Notes: a model not told the origin generated them from the letters alone. 64,000 nt of DNA from Annona cherimola (GCA_030490835.1 CM059971.1:69706224-69770223); one strand, 5' to 3'. Counted from the stretch's first letter, positions 36,646 to 49,204 are shown. Numbers and translations are program-made.

Positions 36646-37400
36646 TTTACAATACTTAAATAACGTTGTGCTAACGACAAGAGTATGATAAAAAATTAAA
36701 GTAAAATGTAATGAGTATGGGAGAAATGTACAAAACATTATATATATCATTAGGAATTATAGACAAACATTGTGTTTATAAGATAATTTTCCATACAAAT
36801 TTTATATGTGTGTAGATATTCCTGTTTATTTTTAGAATTGTTAATTTTTGAAAATAAAAAATAAAATATGTACACACTTGAAAATTTTAAAACTTAGCAT
36901 CTAAATTACATATACTTGAGAAACCATTTTCAGGAAAAAAAATTAAAAACAAGAAAAAAAGAGCATAACATGAGCTTATATTAAGTCGACGTAACAAGAC
37001 CGTAACGCTAAATCGAGTTGCATGTTTGGTATTATAGTAGTTTAGGCTTTTTACTTTTTTATAGTTAATTTTAATTTCAGAAGCACTAAAATGCTCAATT
37101 AAAGAGAACTAAAATCTTGTTTACTGCTTCCCATAAAAAAAGTGCACTAAAATCTTGCTTCCCAAATAAATGATCAATTGAATTATTGAAAGCAAAATCA
37201 TATCTTTTCACGCATAGCCAAGTGAAGCCTAATTTTATTATTTTAGCGTTAGAAAGTGCTTTTCACCCGAATCTGTGGCCAAACATAGCCCAATTACATT
37301 TTGAGCATTTTTAAAATAAGTAATGCACATATTTAATTTGGATGAAGTTGGTTTCTTTTTTTTATCAAGAAAAATCTTCTTTGGAGGTATAAGACTATAT
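36646..37400. other. AT-rich spacer
   Basis: AT-rich. The 37015-37290 part is bounded by 'TGTTTGGTATTATAG' and 'GGCCAAACATAGCCC', which may mark another small element, but I cannot pair its ends convincingly. No gene. Confidence 0.4.
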
Positions 37401-37404
37401 GAGG

Positions 37405-37925
37405 CAAACTTGTATATAACCTAGTTATAAAAAGTAATTTCATGTAACTCTGTCTTTTTTAAACATTGATGATTAACACAAAATTTAATTCATTCATGAT
37501 ATTTAACGTCAATTTTTAGCGAGAAAATCAAATTTCATCCAAATCCAATATATGTATAAACTGCATTTTATCAAAAATAAGTATATTCATTTATAAATTA
37601 AGGAAAATGCTTAAATCCATTCTCATATATACTAGAATATAATAATAGTTTATATGATCATTTATATACTTAGTGATGATGTTTTAGATAATTTCGATAT
37701 TGAAAATACTACTTAAAAATAAATATTTACTATTAAATTATTTTATTACGTTAATTGTGTAAATTTATAGATGAGGCTCATATATAATGATGCTAAACAA
37801 ATAAAAAGTTTACATAATAATAGTAATGATGATAAATATAATAAATGACGTATATTTTTATTAACCATCAAGGAATTAAAAATGAAGGTAGTTACATAAA
37901 AAAGTGTTTTCATAAAAGCATCCCC
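37405..37925. repeat. Family II inverted-repeat element (copy f)
   Basis: It has the left arm 'TTTCATGTAACTCTGTC...TTGATGATTAACACAAAATTTAATTCATTCATGATATTTAACGTC' and the inverted right arm '..ATAATAAATGACG..AACCATCAAGGAATTAAAAATGAAGGTAGTTACATAAAA'. The interior is shared with copies a to d. Confidence 0.5.
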
Positions 37926-38890
37926 AAAAACTATAAATGCAATAGGTGGGTTAAATTTTGATTCCAGTGTCAAAATGGTCTAAACTAAAATTAAAAATAT
38001 GACTAAAATTATCTTATATGTTTTAGAAGTGTAAAATGGAGAAGAATTTTTTTCCCCTCAAGTTTTCTCATACAACACGTCAGGCCAATAATAGCTGCCC
38101 GTAGATCTTTTGGTGGGATCGATGGCAATCCAAAAGCCATCTCTCGAACTGTAGGAAATTGTAAAGATTGACTGATTATGCAAAATCAACCACCAAATGC
38201 TTGTAGGAAAACAGAATACCTTATATCCAGATATTACTATATATTTAAGTCCTTTTCATGGGATCCCTATCTACCACAATTTTGACTTATGGCTCTAGCG
38301 AACGAATAATCATTGAGTCATCCTCTTTCCGGACAACACATATAAAGAGACCCGCTAACAGTCAAGTAATTAGTGAACTTTTGAAAGATGGGTATTTATA
38401 TTTTGGATGAGTTCCTTTCTTTCCTATCCCCCTTCTATTTATTTTCTTTAATTATTTACTAGAGCAATTATGATATGGAAGTTGAACCGAAGCAAGTGTT
38501 CGGATCTATTATGACACGGCTACAGGGCGCTCAACAGACCTTTCAAGTCTTTAAAATACCTTCCGGGCATGACACAAAAATGACTTTTTAGTCCAACCTA
38601 GTCTACTCCTATCTCAATGTGTAGCTAGACCAATCTACTTCATATCTTACATGGAATGCATCGCTCGATTCCAAATCAAAGGATCATTCATTACTCATTA
38701 GTAATTAATAAGAGACGCCCTAGAATATATATATATTTTTTACTTGTTTGAGGTTCTTTTTTATTAGATTAGCTTTCTTTATGAACGAAATGTATTCCAT
38801 TCCGTATCTGTATCTTTTATCCCTATGAGGATGAGGTACGAGATGAGATAAACGAAGTTTAGAAGGGATAAAATGAAATTTCACATTCGT
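37926..38890. other. Low-copy spacer upstream of the LINE 3' end
   Basis: The 38090-38720 part is less AT-rich and looks low-copy. A short plus-strand frame near 38086-38178 and the minus-strand ORF 38720-38968 match no family I recognise. I suspected organelle-derived DNA here but could not confirm it. Confidence 0.4.
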
Positions 38891-38989
38891 ATTTTTTTTT
38901 AGGAATTCACATATACATAAAGCTCGCCTGCCTCCAAAGGTGAGAAAGCAACCCCTTAAAAAATTCAACCAAATATAGCATCCCTGTTC

Positions 38990-40277
38990 AAAGAATTTAA
39001 GCTAAAATCTGGTGGGTTTGATCACCAAATAGCATCATTTGCTCCGCCGTTACAAGCATTTTTAGTCAATTTATATGCCACTTCATTCCCACTCCTTAGC
39101 ACATGGACGAAGGATAAAGAATCAAAAAAGCTACATAAAGTATTTATTCTCACAATTAGAAACTTTGGGTTCGAATGGACCTACCCATCATTCTAAAGAA
39201 TGTCAATCAAGACCATGGAATCACTTTCAACAATAACTTGTTTGAGCCCAATCTCTTGCAACTAGACCAAACCCTCTAAAATCGCTCTGGCTTTACCCCA
39301 CAATGGGTCAAAGGCACCTTTCGTTACCCAACACTTTGCATCCCCAAACTTTGTATTCCATCTTTCTAATTACTGCACCAAATCCAGTCATTTCTCTACT
39401 TTTAGATTTGCCCGAATCGACATTGATCTTACAAAATTCTTGAGCAAGAGTAGTCCGTTTGGCAAGGCTATTCTCCAGATTTAGTCTTCCATTTTTTATA
39501 AAATTTGAACTAGTGTGATGGTGGATATATGTCTGCACCATGTCAAAATTCCTTCCAAACTATCTCTGTTGTTCTCACTCAAAACCTTGTCTTTTTCAAA
39601 CCACAACCTCCAGTAGAATGTGATAAAAATAGGGAACAGACTTTTATCCTTTAATGCTGATAACTTATATAGAACTTCTTCCATTCCTCTATCTTCATTT
39701 CCTCTTATCTTAGATAGTTGTTCCAGTTTCTTATGCTTGATAATATTCCACATTTCCAAAAAACATAGTCATTATCCTCCACCAAATTTTGACTGTTACA
39801 TAACACACAATGAGGATTAACTAGTATTCCTCTTTTAAGCAAATTTGCCTTTGCTGGTAATGAATCTGTTAAGTGGCACAAAGCAAATATTTGGACTTTT
39901 TTGGGAGCCTTGATCTTCCAAATTGTTTTTAAGGTCTTCGTAAACCTGCTGTCATTACTCTGGGCATCCTCCTTTTCTGTTATGTTTCTTAATTCCTTAG
40001 CCAGCTTCTATGTTGTCTTGATTGAAACTTACCTCTTGGGTCTCTTCCCCAATAATACCAATCATTCACTGCTTCTCTTGGTAAAGGAATGTCTCTTATC
40101 TTTGCCCATTCGTCTTCTCCAGCAATCATTTTTATCAGGTTTTCCTCCCAACACCGTGGCTCCCGATTTATAAGTTATTCCACTTTTGAATCGAAGTTGA
40201 ATTCTTTCGAGAGAGGACCTGCCATCTGTATCTTTCCCATAGCCCAATTATCTTGAAAAAACCTTATCTTTTTTTCA
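38990..40277 (-). pseudogene. LINE ORF2 C-terminal part: zf-RVT region and RNase H
   Basis: From the hAT border downward, the minus strand gives 'RFFQDNWAMGKIQMAG' (post-RT region, about 40200-40260), then a zf-RVT-like stretch, then the 39496-39759 frame ('WNIIKHKKLEQLSKI', 'FITFYWRLWFEKDK'). An RNase H start follows at 39308-39450 ('KINVDSGKSKSREMTGFGAV'), and its end near 39010-39110 ('HVLRSGNEVAYKLTKNA'). This RVT_3-type RNase H is the usual C-terminus of plant LINE ORF2, where it would remove template RNA during target-primed reverse transcription. Multiple stops and frame shifts make it non-functional. A run of T at 38892-38900 (poly-A on the minus strand) probably marks the 3' end. Confidence 0.75.
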
Positions 40278-40285
40278 TTACCTAT
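40278..40285. repeat. hAT target-site duplication, left (TTACCTAT)
   Basis: TTACCTAT immediately precedes the left terminus CAGGGTTGCAACTCGG and is repeated exactly at 45018-45025. It is LINE sequence. Confidence 0.95.
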
Positions 40286-41024
40286 CAGGGTTGCAACTCG
40301 GGCTCATGAAACTCGGATTCACCTCAACCCTAACCCTATTTTTGAAATTTGGGCTCGGATTGAGTTTCGGGTTGACATTCTCCTATTAATATGTCTTTTT
40401 TACTCATACTATATATAATTTTTATTACAAATCTATTGTATAAAAAAAAATTTAAAAATAATTTATTATAAGAAAGCAAGAAAAATTCAAATACCGCTTA
40501 AGATTAGAAAGAAAGAAACCTGTTTTGAGCCTTCTCTTTGCATCAAGTAGAAAAATAGTTGTATTTTGGAGAACGTAGAAGTACAACCATTTTCCATTCC
40601 GCAATTTAACACCAATATCACAATTATATACATCAATATTACCATCCAATTGTAAGATAAACCTTATCATATCAATTGCAATAAAATAAAGTCATCTAAA
40701 AACCACAAAATATTAAGTCAAATAAGATTATATTAATTCAAGTATTAAACTCTAAATCACAACATCCAAGTTAACTCCAAGTCGACAACAAAAGTCTTAA
40801 GTTCGAATAACCAAATTACAATAAACATTACGGCACAATAGAAATAAATATTTTTATCTTCTACTGTTGTCTTCATTGCCCTTGTCTTGCATTATTTCCA
40901 TACGTCAAGCTAAATTCTTCTTTCCTAAAAGAAAAAGAAAAATTCAATGTTATATTATATAATTGAACTTAAAGAGTATATATATGTATATACATTCAAA
41001 GATATAACTAATATCTCTTTTAAA

Positions 41025-43479
41025 TTAATTGTTTAATGGAAGAGGAGGTAAAGAAGCACATGTCGATTTTTCATCAGCTTCCTCTGAAAGATAAATATTA
41101 GTTGAAAATAATATTAAAAGTAATCTAAATAATTGAAACATAGAAAAATATATATTACCTCTTACGCATTTGTCTAGTTCTTCAACGAATTCTTCATAAC
41201 TTGAATCATTTGGAGTTGCTCTTAACTAATCTTGAGTGTAAATCAAACACTCAACTAACATAGGTATCAATGAACTACAATATTGGTCAAGAATACGTCC
41301 TCCCATGCTAAACGCAGATTCTAATGCAACCGTTGAAACAGGAATAGCCAAAATATCTTTTGCCATCAAAGATAAAATCCTATATTTTGTAGCCGTGGAC
41401 CACCATACTAAAATACTAAATGGGTCTACATCATTCTCAACAAGATCTTTTAAATAGGCATCAATTTCATTTGCAATAACTCTAACACTAGAACTACTTG
41501 TAGATTGGCATAGCTTCCATTTTGCAAGCTTTGATTCGGATGATGCACCAGACACTTCAGATGAAGAACTTGTAGTTGTAAATGTAGGTCCAACTTGATA
41601 AGTTCCATACAATTCAAGCATTTTATCATACACTTTCTTGGATAATACACAAGCTTGATCCACAGAAAGAAAAATTTTAAGACAAAATTCCAAATAACCA
41701 CACTTGTAACGTGGATCAAGCACTGCTGCAATGAGCAAGTAAATATTAAACTTGTCAATAGAACCTCAATACTTTGCAAGTTTTTCCTTCATTTTTTTAC
41801 ACATTTGAAGTAGGATAGGGTTACTATTCTCAGTTGGAAATGTATTTAATCGATCTTGAATCATATCAAGTTGAGAAAAAATGATGTGGGGAAGTCATAT
41901 ATTTGGTGCTTGACAAAAGCTTAGTTGCTTCAAGAAACAAGACCAAAAAGTCACAAATGACTCTCGCATGGTTCCGATCTTCTTCAAGAGGAAGACTAGT
42001 GTTCCTAAAGCTTACATCATTCACTTCAAGATGCTTGAAAGTCATTTCAAAAAGCAAAACACACATCAAGGGTGTGTTTGGGAATAGATAAAACTTTTGA
42101 TGAAAAGTTGTATAGATGAAAAGTTGTCAAATGATGTGATATGATAGGGGTAATAATGAGGAATAAATAGGATAAAGTTGAAATAAATAGGTTTGTTGTA
42201 TTGGTAATTGTATAGAAATGATTGAAAAATAGGGTAGCTGTATAGAAAAAATGTGAAGAAATAATTAAAAAATAGGGTAGTTGTGGAGAGTGAAAGGTTT
42301 TATATTGAAAAGTTTTAAATTGACAATTTTTTGTTGTTGCCAAACACACCCCAAGTATGTAGAATTCTAACGTGTTGATACATCTAAACACAAAGATAAT
42401 TTAGTTAAAATTCTAACACTTTCACAAGATTTTCTAAATGCTTGCTCTTTACTCGGAAAACTCTTGACCCACTTTAACTATTACGAATTCGAGCAATAGA
42501 ATCTTTGATTTGATCAGTTCCCTCCTTTACAACCAAATTTAAAGTGTGTGCAACACAATGGACATGCAAAGATTCGTCATCTCCAAAAAGAGCATTCTTT
42601 ATTTTTAAATTCAAACATAAAGTGTTTAGCGCAACATCATTGGCCGTCGCATTGTCAACAGTAAGAGTACACACTTGTCTGATATTCCAAATATTCAAAC
42701 ATTCTTCCATTGTATTAGCAATAGCTTCACCCGTGTGTGGAGAATGAAGAATACAAAAATTTAGAATTCGTTTTTGAAGAATTCAATTCGAGTCTATAAA
42801 GTGAGAAATCAATCATAAATACCCAATATTCTGATTTGAAGTCCACAAATCTATTGTCAATCATATACGATGAATATTCTCACTAAAAATCTTCCTTAAT
42901 TTAGCCTTCCTCAACTTGTATATTTTAAAGATTTCTTTCACAATTGTGGTTCTAGAAACATGTTTAATAAGTGGCTGCACGACTTTACAAAATTCTCTAA
43001 ACCCTTCTTTCTCGACAAATTTAAATGGAAATTTATCAAGAATAATCATTTGTGTCATTGCTCTTTTGCAAGCTTCTTGGTCAAACTTCCAACTTGATAT
43101 AACTTTTTTACCATCATCGGCTAATGTTTGAAATGACAACAAGCGTTGACCCTTGGCTCTGTTGTTGGTATTATATTTGCATGACTTTAAGTGTCTTGTT
43201 AATGTATTTGTTTCTTGAGTACTTTGACACTTAAGTTTGATCTTACAATATTTACAAATACTCCATGCCACTTTTCCATTTTCATCCAGAATTCTTTCAA
43301 ATTCTTCCCAAATTGCTAACAAAATTTTATACCCCCTTCTTTTTTTTAGGAAAAGGCTCATTTGCATCTGAACTTTCTGTAAGATCAATAGTGTTTGAGG
43401 CAGTTTGTGTATTTTTTATTTTCTCACTGTTGATTTCTGGCTCGCTAATCTTTTCTTGCATATTACTTGAATTATTCAT
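41025..43479 (-). pseudogene. hAT transposase (disrupted)
   Basis: Read on the minus strand, it probably starts at the ATG at 43477-43479, with an acidic N-terminus and a Lys-rich 'PKKK' nuclear-localisation-like run. A frame change near 43340-43360 precedes the BED-type zinc finger at 43180-43330 ('WSICKYCKIKLKCQS', 'LTRHLKSC', giving C-x2-C and H-x-C-type ligands). The catalytic core follows: 'CTLTVDNATANDVA' (42640-42670) and 'HVHCVAHTLNLVVKEG' (42520-42570). Then come 'LLFEMTFKHLEVNDV' (42010-42060) and the hAT C-terminal dimerisation region at 41226-41450 ('DILAIPVSTVALESAFSMGG'). A stop at 41226-41228 is followed by more coding and a likely 75-bp intron (41084-41158, GT..AG) before a TAA at 41025-41027. 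The MITE at 42070-42351 splits the core. Several stops and frame changes show it no longer encodes full-length protein. Confidence 0.85.
42070..42351 (-). mobile_element. Tourist-like MITE, family T, nested in the hAT transposase
   Basis: It runs GGGTGTGTTTGGGAATAG to CCAAACACACCC, 282 bp, inverted relative to 19136-19427. CAA flanks both ends (42067-42069 and 42352-42354), a 3-bp target duplication. hAT coding sequence continues on either side, so the MITE landed in the transposase gene. Confidence 0.88.
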
Positions 43480-44208
43480 ATTGAAATGATCACCTAAATA
43501 TCACTTTTTTATAATATATAAAAATAATTAAAATTTGTCCATGTAAATTTCAATAATTCTACTCATTTCAAAGCAATAACAAACTAATTCAAAATTCAAA
43601 ATTCAAAATATTAACCAATGCATATCAAGTTATCAATAACTATTATAAACACAAACAAATGAAATAATTTTTTCAAATTGCAAAAATATTTGAAATTCAA
43701 GCATTCAAGTTATAGTAATACTTATTCAAAAAAATGCAAAACAAGCGCATCTTTTTCAACACTAAAGCATATGTTTCTAAATTACCATTTACATAGTTTG
43801 AAATTTGAATGATTCTACATGCTGAGTAAAAATAGATATTTCTAAATTACCATTTACACAGTTTCTATTTACTTCAATTCTAACAATTAATTCTTAGATA
43901 ATTAATGCTATTTTCATTTGTTTATTTCTAAAAATTCATTCTACCTATATATAATCACATTAGATAAATTTTTCCCTCTCTCTTTTGCTCTCATTTTCAA
44001 ATAGGGTTTCATTGCACCAGCTTTCAATAATTAATTATGTACTGTTAATTTGTATATTAAACAATAAGCAAGGACTTTTTCTAAAAAATCGTCAATAACA
44101 GAACTGTTACCGGTGCACAATTTCGCTGTTGTCTATTGCCCGTTGGCGCATTTAGACTGAAAGCAGATGGCCTGATGTGAACGGCGAGCCAATGTGAACA
44201 GCACAGGG

Positions 44209-44425
44209 ATGCAAGGCCACTACGGGTGCAAGGATGCAGGGGCAAGGACGGGCGCTGCTGGCGTAGAGACAGGGACGAGCACAAGGATGTTGTCGGCGCT
44301 GATGCAGGATGCCAGCACAAGGACAGGGAAGGGCGCTGCCGGCGCAAGGACAGGGGCAAGGATGGGGCAAGGACAGGGACGGACGTCGGTGCAGGGAGCT
44401 AGGGACAGGGACAGGCGCGGCGCCG
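44209..44425. repeat. GC-rich minisatellite-like tract in the hAT 5' region
   Basis: Imperfect repeats of GCAAGGACAGGG / ACAGGGACG alternate with GGGCGCTG(C/T)(C/T)GGCG blocks. It is inside the hAT, upstream of the transposase start. Long GC-rich ORFs on both strands (44152-44553, 44309-44812) are products of this repeat composition. Confidence 0.75.
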
Positions 44426-45017
44426 TGGCCTGAGAAGAAAGTGAGCAGACAGGCAGAACGACGCTCGAAAGGTCGGAGACTGAATCTCACGATCGAGATC
44501 TCGCGAGATTTCACTAGTTCGGTGACCTTCGGTCGGGGCAATTGGTGTATCATAAAAGGCCAGAGACTAAACCCGAAACCGCGGTGGCGTTTTGGGGAAT
44601 GGTGGCGGCATTTTGGAGAACGGCAACGTCATTTTGGCGGAATAGGTCAAATAGTCAAAGCTCAAAGGCAGAAATTAATCGCAGAAAGTCGAAACCTGGA
44701 AAGCCATAAAGGAAAGCTGGAAAGGGCACCGCGAAATAGAAATTCGAAAGCTTCCTGGGCACCTGGCAGCCTGGCAATGACAGAGACAGGACGGCAATTA
44801 GCTCCTGATTGATGTATAATAATAAAATATGAATATTTTTCAAATATAACGTCGGGTTCGGGTTTATAGGGTTCGGGTTCACATGAACCCGAAATCGAGA
44901 GTTGCTTGAATTCAGTCTAGGTTCAAGCTGAGAAATCGGGCTCGACTTGACAATTACCGAGTTTCAACATTGCTCCCAGCCGGGTTCGGGCTGAACTCGG
45001 CCCAAGTTGCACCCCTA

Positions 45018-45025
45018 TTACCTAT
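45018..45025. repeat. hAT target-site duplication, right (TTACCTAT)
   Basis: Exact copy of 40278-40285, directly after the hAT right terminus ...GTTGCACCCCTA. LINE sequence resumes here. Confidence 0.95.
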
Positions 45026-47445
45026 GCACCATTTGAAACCTGCTTTGACAAGGGGAAGTGCACGCATCAAACTTCTCCAGATGAAAGAGCTACCATGTTC
45101 CACTTGACATCCCAACAGATTCCCCGATTCGAAAAACTTTTGTTTTAGCACATCATAAGTTCATAACAGAAGGATGACAAATTTGTTGCTAACCTCCATA
45201 ACTTCTTTACAACCATAGTACCATTGAAGTCTTGAAAGTCTCTAAATCCAGCCCTCCTTCCTCCTTTGATTTGTATAATTTGCTTCAATTAACCTAGCTA
45301 ACATTTCACATCCCATCCTTAGCTCCTCACCAAGATCTGCTAATCACCAAATTAACTTCCTCATATATCCTTTCAGGAAGGATAAAATGCTCATAGCCTA
45401 GCTTGAAATGGCTTGGCAACTGCTTTTTCTAAGACTTATCTTCCTCCGGTGGATAATAACTTTTTTTGCCAACCTTGCACTTTTCTCCATATCTTCTCTT
45501 TAAGATTTTGAAATAGCCTTGTTTTGTTCCTTCCTGCCCATAAGAGTAGACCTAGATAAACCAAAAACTTTTGTCCCCTAGATCAAAGTCTCTCCTCCAC
45601 CTCATTTCTTATTTCTAGCCTTGAATTGTTGCTGAAATATATTGTAGTTTTACTTATATTCACATTCTGCCTTGAGTATCTCTCATATATTGTAATAGCA
45701 AATTCAGATTTTTAACTTTAGAAGCACTTGCCAGTAGAAACATCAGTATATCGTCTATAAAAAGTATATGAGTAATTGTAGAGTCGTATCTACTCGATTG
45801 AGTACTATGTAATTGGCCATCATCATGAGTTGTCTTGATAATTGAGGAAAGTCCTTTTGCACATAATAAAAATAAGGGGATAACGGGTCCCCTTGTCGCA
45901 ATCCCCTCATTGGACAAATCTCATCTGTTTGATATTCATTCACCACAATTCCATATGAAACAAAAGTTATACAACATCTAATGCATTGAATCCATCTTCT
46001 ACTAAAGACCATCCTTTCCATTATGGTGAAAAGAAAGCCCTACTCCACCCTATTATATGTTTTGGACATGTCCAGCTTACCTGCCACTTCTTCTTTGCCA
46101 CCAATTCTGCATCTCAAAGAATGAATAGCCTCATATGCAATTATCATATTGTCATTATTAGGCGACCAGGAATAAAAGCACTCTGTTTCCTTGAAATAGT
46201 TTTGGAAAGGCATTTCTTCAAACGATTGGCTAATACCTTGGAAAAGATTTTGTAAAACACATTATACAAACTTATGGGTCTAAAATCTGTAATCTTATAA
46301 GCTCCCGCTTTCTTCTAAATTAAAATAATTGTTGCCTTATTAATGACTTTCATTCATTCATGTTGTTCATTTGCTTACTGGTTAACCATAAAAATTTTAT
46401 AAGCTTCTCCAACAAAGCTCCAGAGTTTTTGGAAAAAAAATTATTGACATCTCATTTGGTCCGAGTGCTTTGATAGGGTTCATCTCTTTAAGGGCAACCC
46501 AAACTTCCTCTATATTTATTGGCTTTGTAAGCATTTGGTTGTCATCTCTCGTTACCATATGCCTTATCTGCATTGATAACTCATCCACATTACCTTGAGC
46601 TTCTGTCTCGAATAGGTTTTTGAATTAACTCTAGATATATCCTTCCTTTTCTTGCTGCTCTTTCAATATAAGCCCATTCTCGCCTTCAAAAGTCTCAATG
46701 GTATTTCTCCTTCTCCTTTTTGAAGCTACTTTGTAAAAATAGGAGGTATTTCTATTCCCATTTAGCAACCAATTCACTTTGGATCTTTGTTTCCACATTA
46801 TTTTTTCATCTTCTAATAGAGAATTGATTTTACTCTCTTGAATCTTGATTCTTTTATCTTGACATTAAATGGGAACAAACCTTTCAGCTATCCTAAAACT
46901 GTTTGCTCAACATGTAAAGCAGCTTTTAGTCTTCCCCTTGATTTTGCATTCCATTTCAATATTTACTTTCCACATTTCCACAGTTTCTAAGCAATCTTCC
47001 CAAAGGGTGAGTTAGAATCACTCATTGGACTTGTCCACATTCATTGTACAACTTTATTAGCCTCCCAGTATTTTGACTAGAAAAGCTCAGATCTGAAGGG
47101 TCTTGGTCGTTGTTTTTCTACTTTCTAGAATCCACATGAAGAATAATTGGATAGTGATTTGATGCTATCGCAATTAAATGATAAAAAATTTTGGCACAAG
47201 GAAATAGAACCAACTACTCATGAGAGGCAAAAACCTTAGAACCAACCACTCAATAGAGGTAAGAACCTTGTCGAGCCAAGCTTCAACTCTGTTAAGTCCA
47301 CTTCTATTATTTCTCCAAGTCATTAAAGGACCCACAAATCCAAGATCTTGCAGCTCACAATCATCTATCTCTTCTCTAAAATTTTCCATTTGGCTTTCTC
47401 TTTTGGGATCTGTTTGGCATTCATGAAAACTCACAAAAGTGGGTA
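45026..47445 (-). pseudogene. LINE ORF2: endonuclease tail and reverse transcriptase
   Basis: On the minus strand, 47445-47174 encodes the end of the AP-type endonuclease ('SFHECQTDPKRESQMENF', 'LQDLGFVGPLMTWRNNRSG', 'RVEAWLDKVL'). An RT lead-in lies at 46397-46600 ('EEVWVALKEMNPIKALGPN'). RT core blocks lie between 46260 and 45660: a decayed '[11 protein letters not shown]' and 'GRL' stretch, 'GLRQGDPLSPY' at about 45880-45915, and the catalytic box as 'THILFIDDILMFL' near 45740-45780. The post-RT part reaches 45026 ('SSFIWRSLMRALPLVKAG'). This enzyme would nick target DNA and copy LINE RNA at the nick. Frameshifts and stops separate every block. The first two thirds of the endonuclease are absent. 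Confidence 0.85.
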
Positions 47446-47454
47446 AAACTTTTC

Positions 47455-47656
47455 AAGGCTGGGGTGTTTGAGCAAAAACACGTCAAGTCATCTCTGCCAA
47501 GCTGCCCGTACGAGCCCTGGTAGGGACGTCGAAAGATGACAAAAACGGCGAGAAGCTACTTCCCAAATTTTCCCAGCAATAAATGGCGTTCTGTATGCTC
47601 ATGTTAACTCTGAATAATTAATGCAGAGCTGCATTAATGTGCACACTGGCAGACCT
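47455..47656. other. 200-bp unassigned tract between the LINE and the Copia 5' LTR
   Basis: Less AT-rich than its surroundings and not translatable as endonuclease. It contains a near-perfect palindrome ATTAATGCAGAGCTGCATTAAT (47618-47639). It ends with GACCT directly before the LTR. It may be a scrap of another, older element. Confidence 0.4.
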
Positions 47657-48721
47657 TGTTGGAAATATGTGGAAAACAAGTTAAATCTATGTTTTGATGA
47701 TTAACAAATCAATTTGAATAAGTCTTGGCTACTAATATGTTTGTGGATATGTTTAAGGGATATACATTTGAAGAACATAAAGTATGGAAGGTCAAGTCGT
47801 ACCCCAAGTCGACTCAAAGATCGACTTCAAAGAGCCAAAACCGTCCAGAGTTGAAAATGGGAGAAGAGCAAGTGAAGTCGCAGGCCAAGTCGACTCCACT
47901 TGCGACTTGGGAAGCCAAGTCGCAGACGAAGTCGACTCCAGCATCGACTTCAGACGGGAGAAACTCTCCAGAGTCGAATTCGGGACAGCGAAGTGCCGAA
48001 GTCGCATCCCAAGTCGACTCCACGTGCGACTTGAGGTGAAGTCGCAGATGAAGTCGACTCCGACATGGACTTGGATCGGGCAGAAGAGATTTTTCAGAAG
48101 ACAAGCTGGAATAAATGATTTCAAGATCAACATTAAGATTCTCAAGTCCAAGGCAAAGCTCCAAGCATATTTTCAAGATATGAATATTAATGAATCAAAG
48201 GCAAAATCAACTAATACAAAGTCTCCAAGATTCACAAAGTCTACAAAGAAGAAGAACAATCCAAGTTCAAGCAAGATGTATAAACCAAGAAGACTGTTCG
48301 AGATCAAGACTCATGAGTTCAAAGGTTTGCAAATCATTGAGCTAATGAAAGCAAGACACAATGATCCAAAAAGTAATACAAAAATGCAAAAGAACTAAAG
48401 GCATGGAGAAGACTAAGCAAAAGAACCAAGCATTTTCAAGTTTCAAGTTCATGAAGCCAACTGCCGAGGTGAAGTCGCACCCGAAGTCGACTTCACCTGC
48501 GACTTGGGTCAAGTCGATGCCCAAGTCGACCTAATCTGGAACTTGAAGTTGCTACGGAGAAGCGAAGTCGCACCCGAAGTCGACTCCATCTGCGACTTGG
48601 GAGAAGTCGCATCCGAAGTCGACTCCGACTGCGACTTGGGTCGCAACGGTCGGATTTTATTCGAACGTTGGCGCATTTAATGCGCGCCACCAACCCTCTA
48701 ACGTTCGGATTCCCTCCAAAA

Positions 48722-48729
48722 TTATAAAA
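48722..48729 (+). promoter_or_regulatory. TATA-like box in the 5' LTR
   Basis: TTATAAAA within 'CCAAAATTATAAAAGGGAG', downstream of the GTCGAC-rich block. The position suits a U3 promoter driving transcription of the element; the same sequence is at 55089-55096 in the 3' LTR. The solo LTR at 20.7-22.3 kb has a decayed equivalent. Confidence 0.65.
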
Positions 48730-49054
48730 GGGAGTTAATGTGGACGAGGGAAGTAGCTGAGATTCATTAAGTGAGCATAACTCCTATCTACAAGAGCTTT
48801 AAAGAGATCAAGTCATTCAAGGAGGAAGAACTTTGCTTCAAAACTGCAAGAGCTTTGTTTCAGATTCTTCAAAGCCTACTACAAGTTCTTCTCTGCGCCA
48901 AACTGCTTCTACACAACTGTAAAGTGTAGTTTCTTTTATTATTTCTTTGTTTGTATTGAACTTGATCTAGCTTGGGTAGCTAAGATCAAGTGAAAGCAAA
49001 GTAGTGTGTGATTGGAGTGGAACTCATCACCTACTTGTGCTGAGATTTGTTGAG

Positions 49055-49204
49055 GCCCCCTAGAGCTAGAATCTAGAAGAGAGCAAGAGGCTCTGGTTGT
49101 TAATGCCCCCTAGAGCTGGAATCTAGAAGAGAGCAAGAGGCTCTAATTGTATATGCCCCCTAGAGCTAGAATCTAGAAGAGAGCAAGAGGCTATAATTGT
49201 ATTG
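49055..49204 (+). repeat. Three 50-bp direct repeats in the LTR
   Basis: Three units each start GCCCCCTAGAGCT(A/G)GAATC and contain 'TAGAAGAGAGCAAGAGGCT' (49055, 49105, 49155). The 3' LTR has the same array at 55422-55571. The older solo LTR shows only one readable unit near 21000-21030. Confidence 0.9.

Larger units (their letters stand above)
40286..45017 (-). mobile_element. hAT transposon, 4.7 kb, with transposase, inserted in the LINE
   Basis: Termini are CAGGGTTGCAACTCGGGC on the left and GCCCAAGTTGCACCCCTA on the right. They are inverted repeats matching at 15 of 18 positions. The exact 8-bp duplication TTACCTAT flanks both. Subterminal regions contain repeated GGGTTCGGGTT / CGGGCTCG words (40300-40385 and 44845-45000), as expected for transposase binding sites. 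The minus strand encodes a hAT transposase, now disrupted (see 41025-43479). A Tourist-like MITE sits within it at 42070-42351, and a GC-rich minisatellite lies upstream of the transposase at 44209-44425. It is a former autonomous element, now inactive. Confidence 0.92.

Noticed and set aside
38090..38720. Possible organelle-derived (plastid) segment
   Set aside because: The composition and style suggested it, but I could not assign any part to a specific plastid gene or spacer. A search against a plastid genome would decide.
44152..44812. Long GC-rich ORFs on both strands (up to 167 codons)
   Set aside because: Produced by the GGACAGGG minisatellite in the hAT 5' region; low-complexity translation with no domain.
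47784..48398. 204-codon ORF inside the LTR, repeated at 54151-54765
   Set aside because: Both lie in the LTRs and arise from the GTCGAC-rich repeat composition; opposite-strand ORFs are equally long. Not an element gene.
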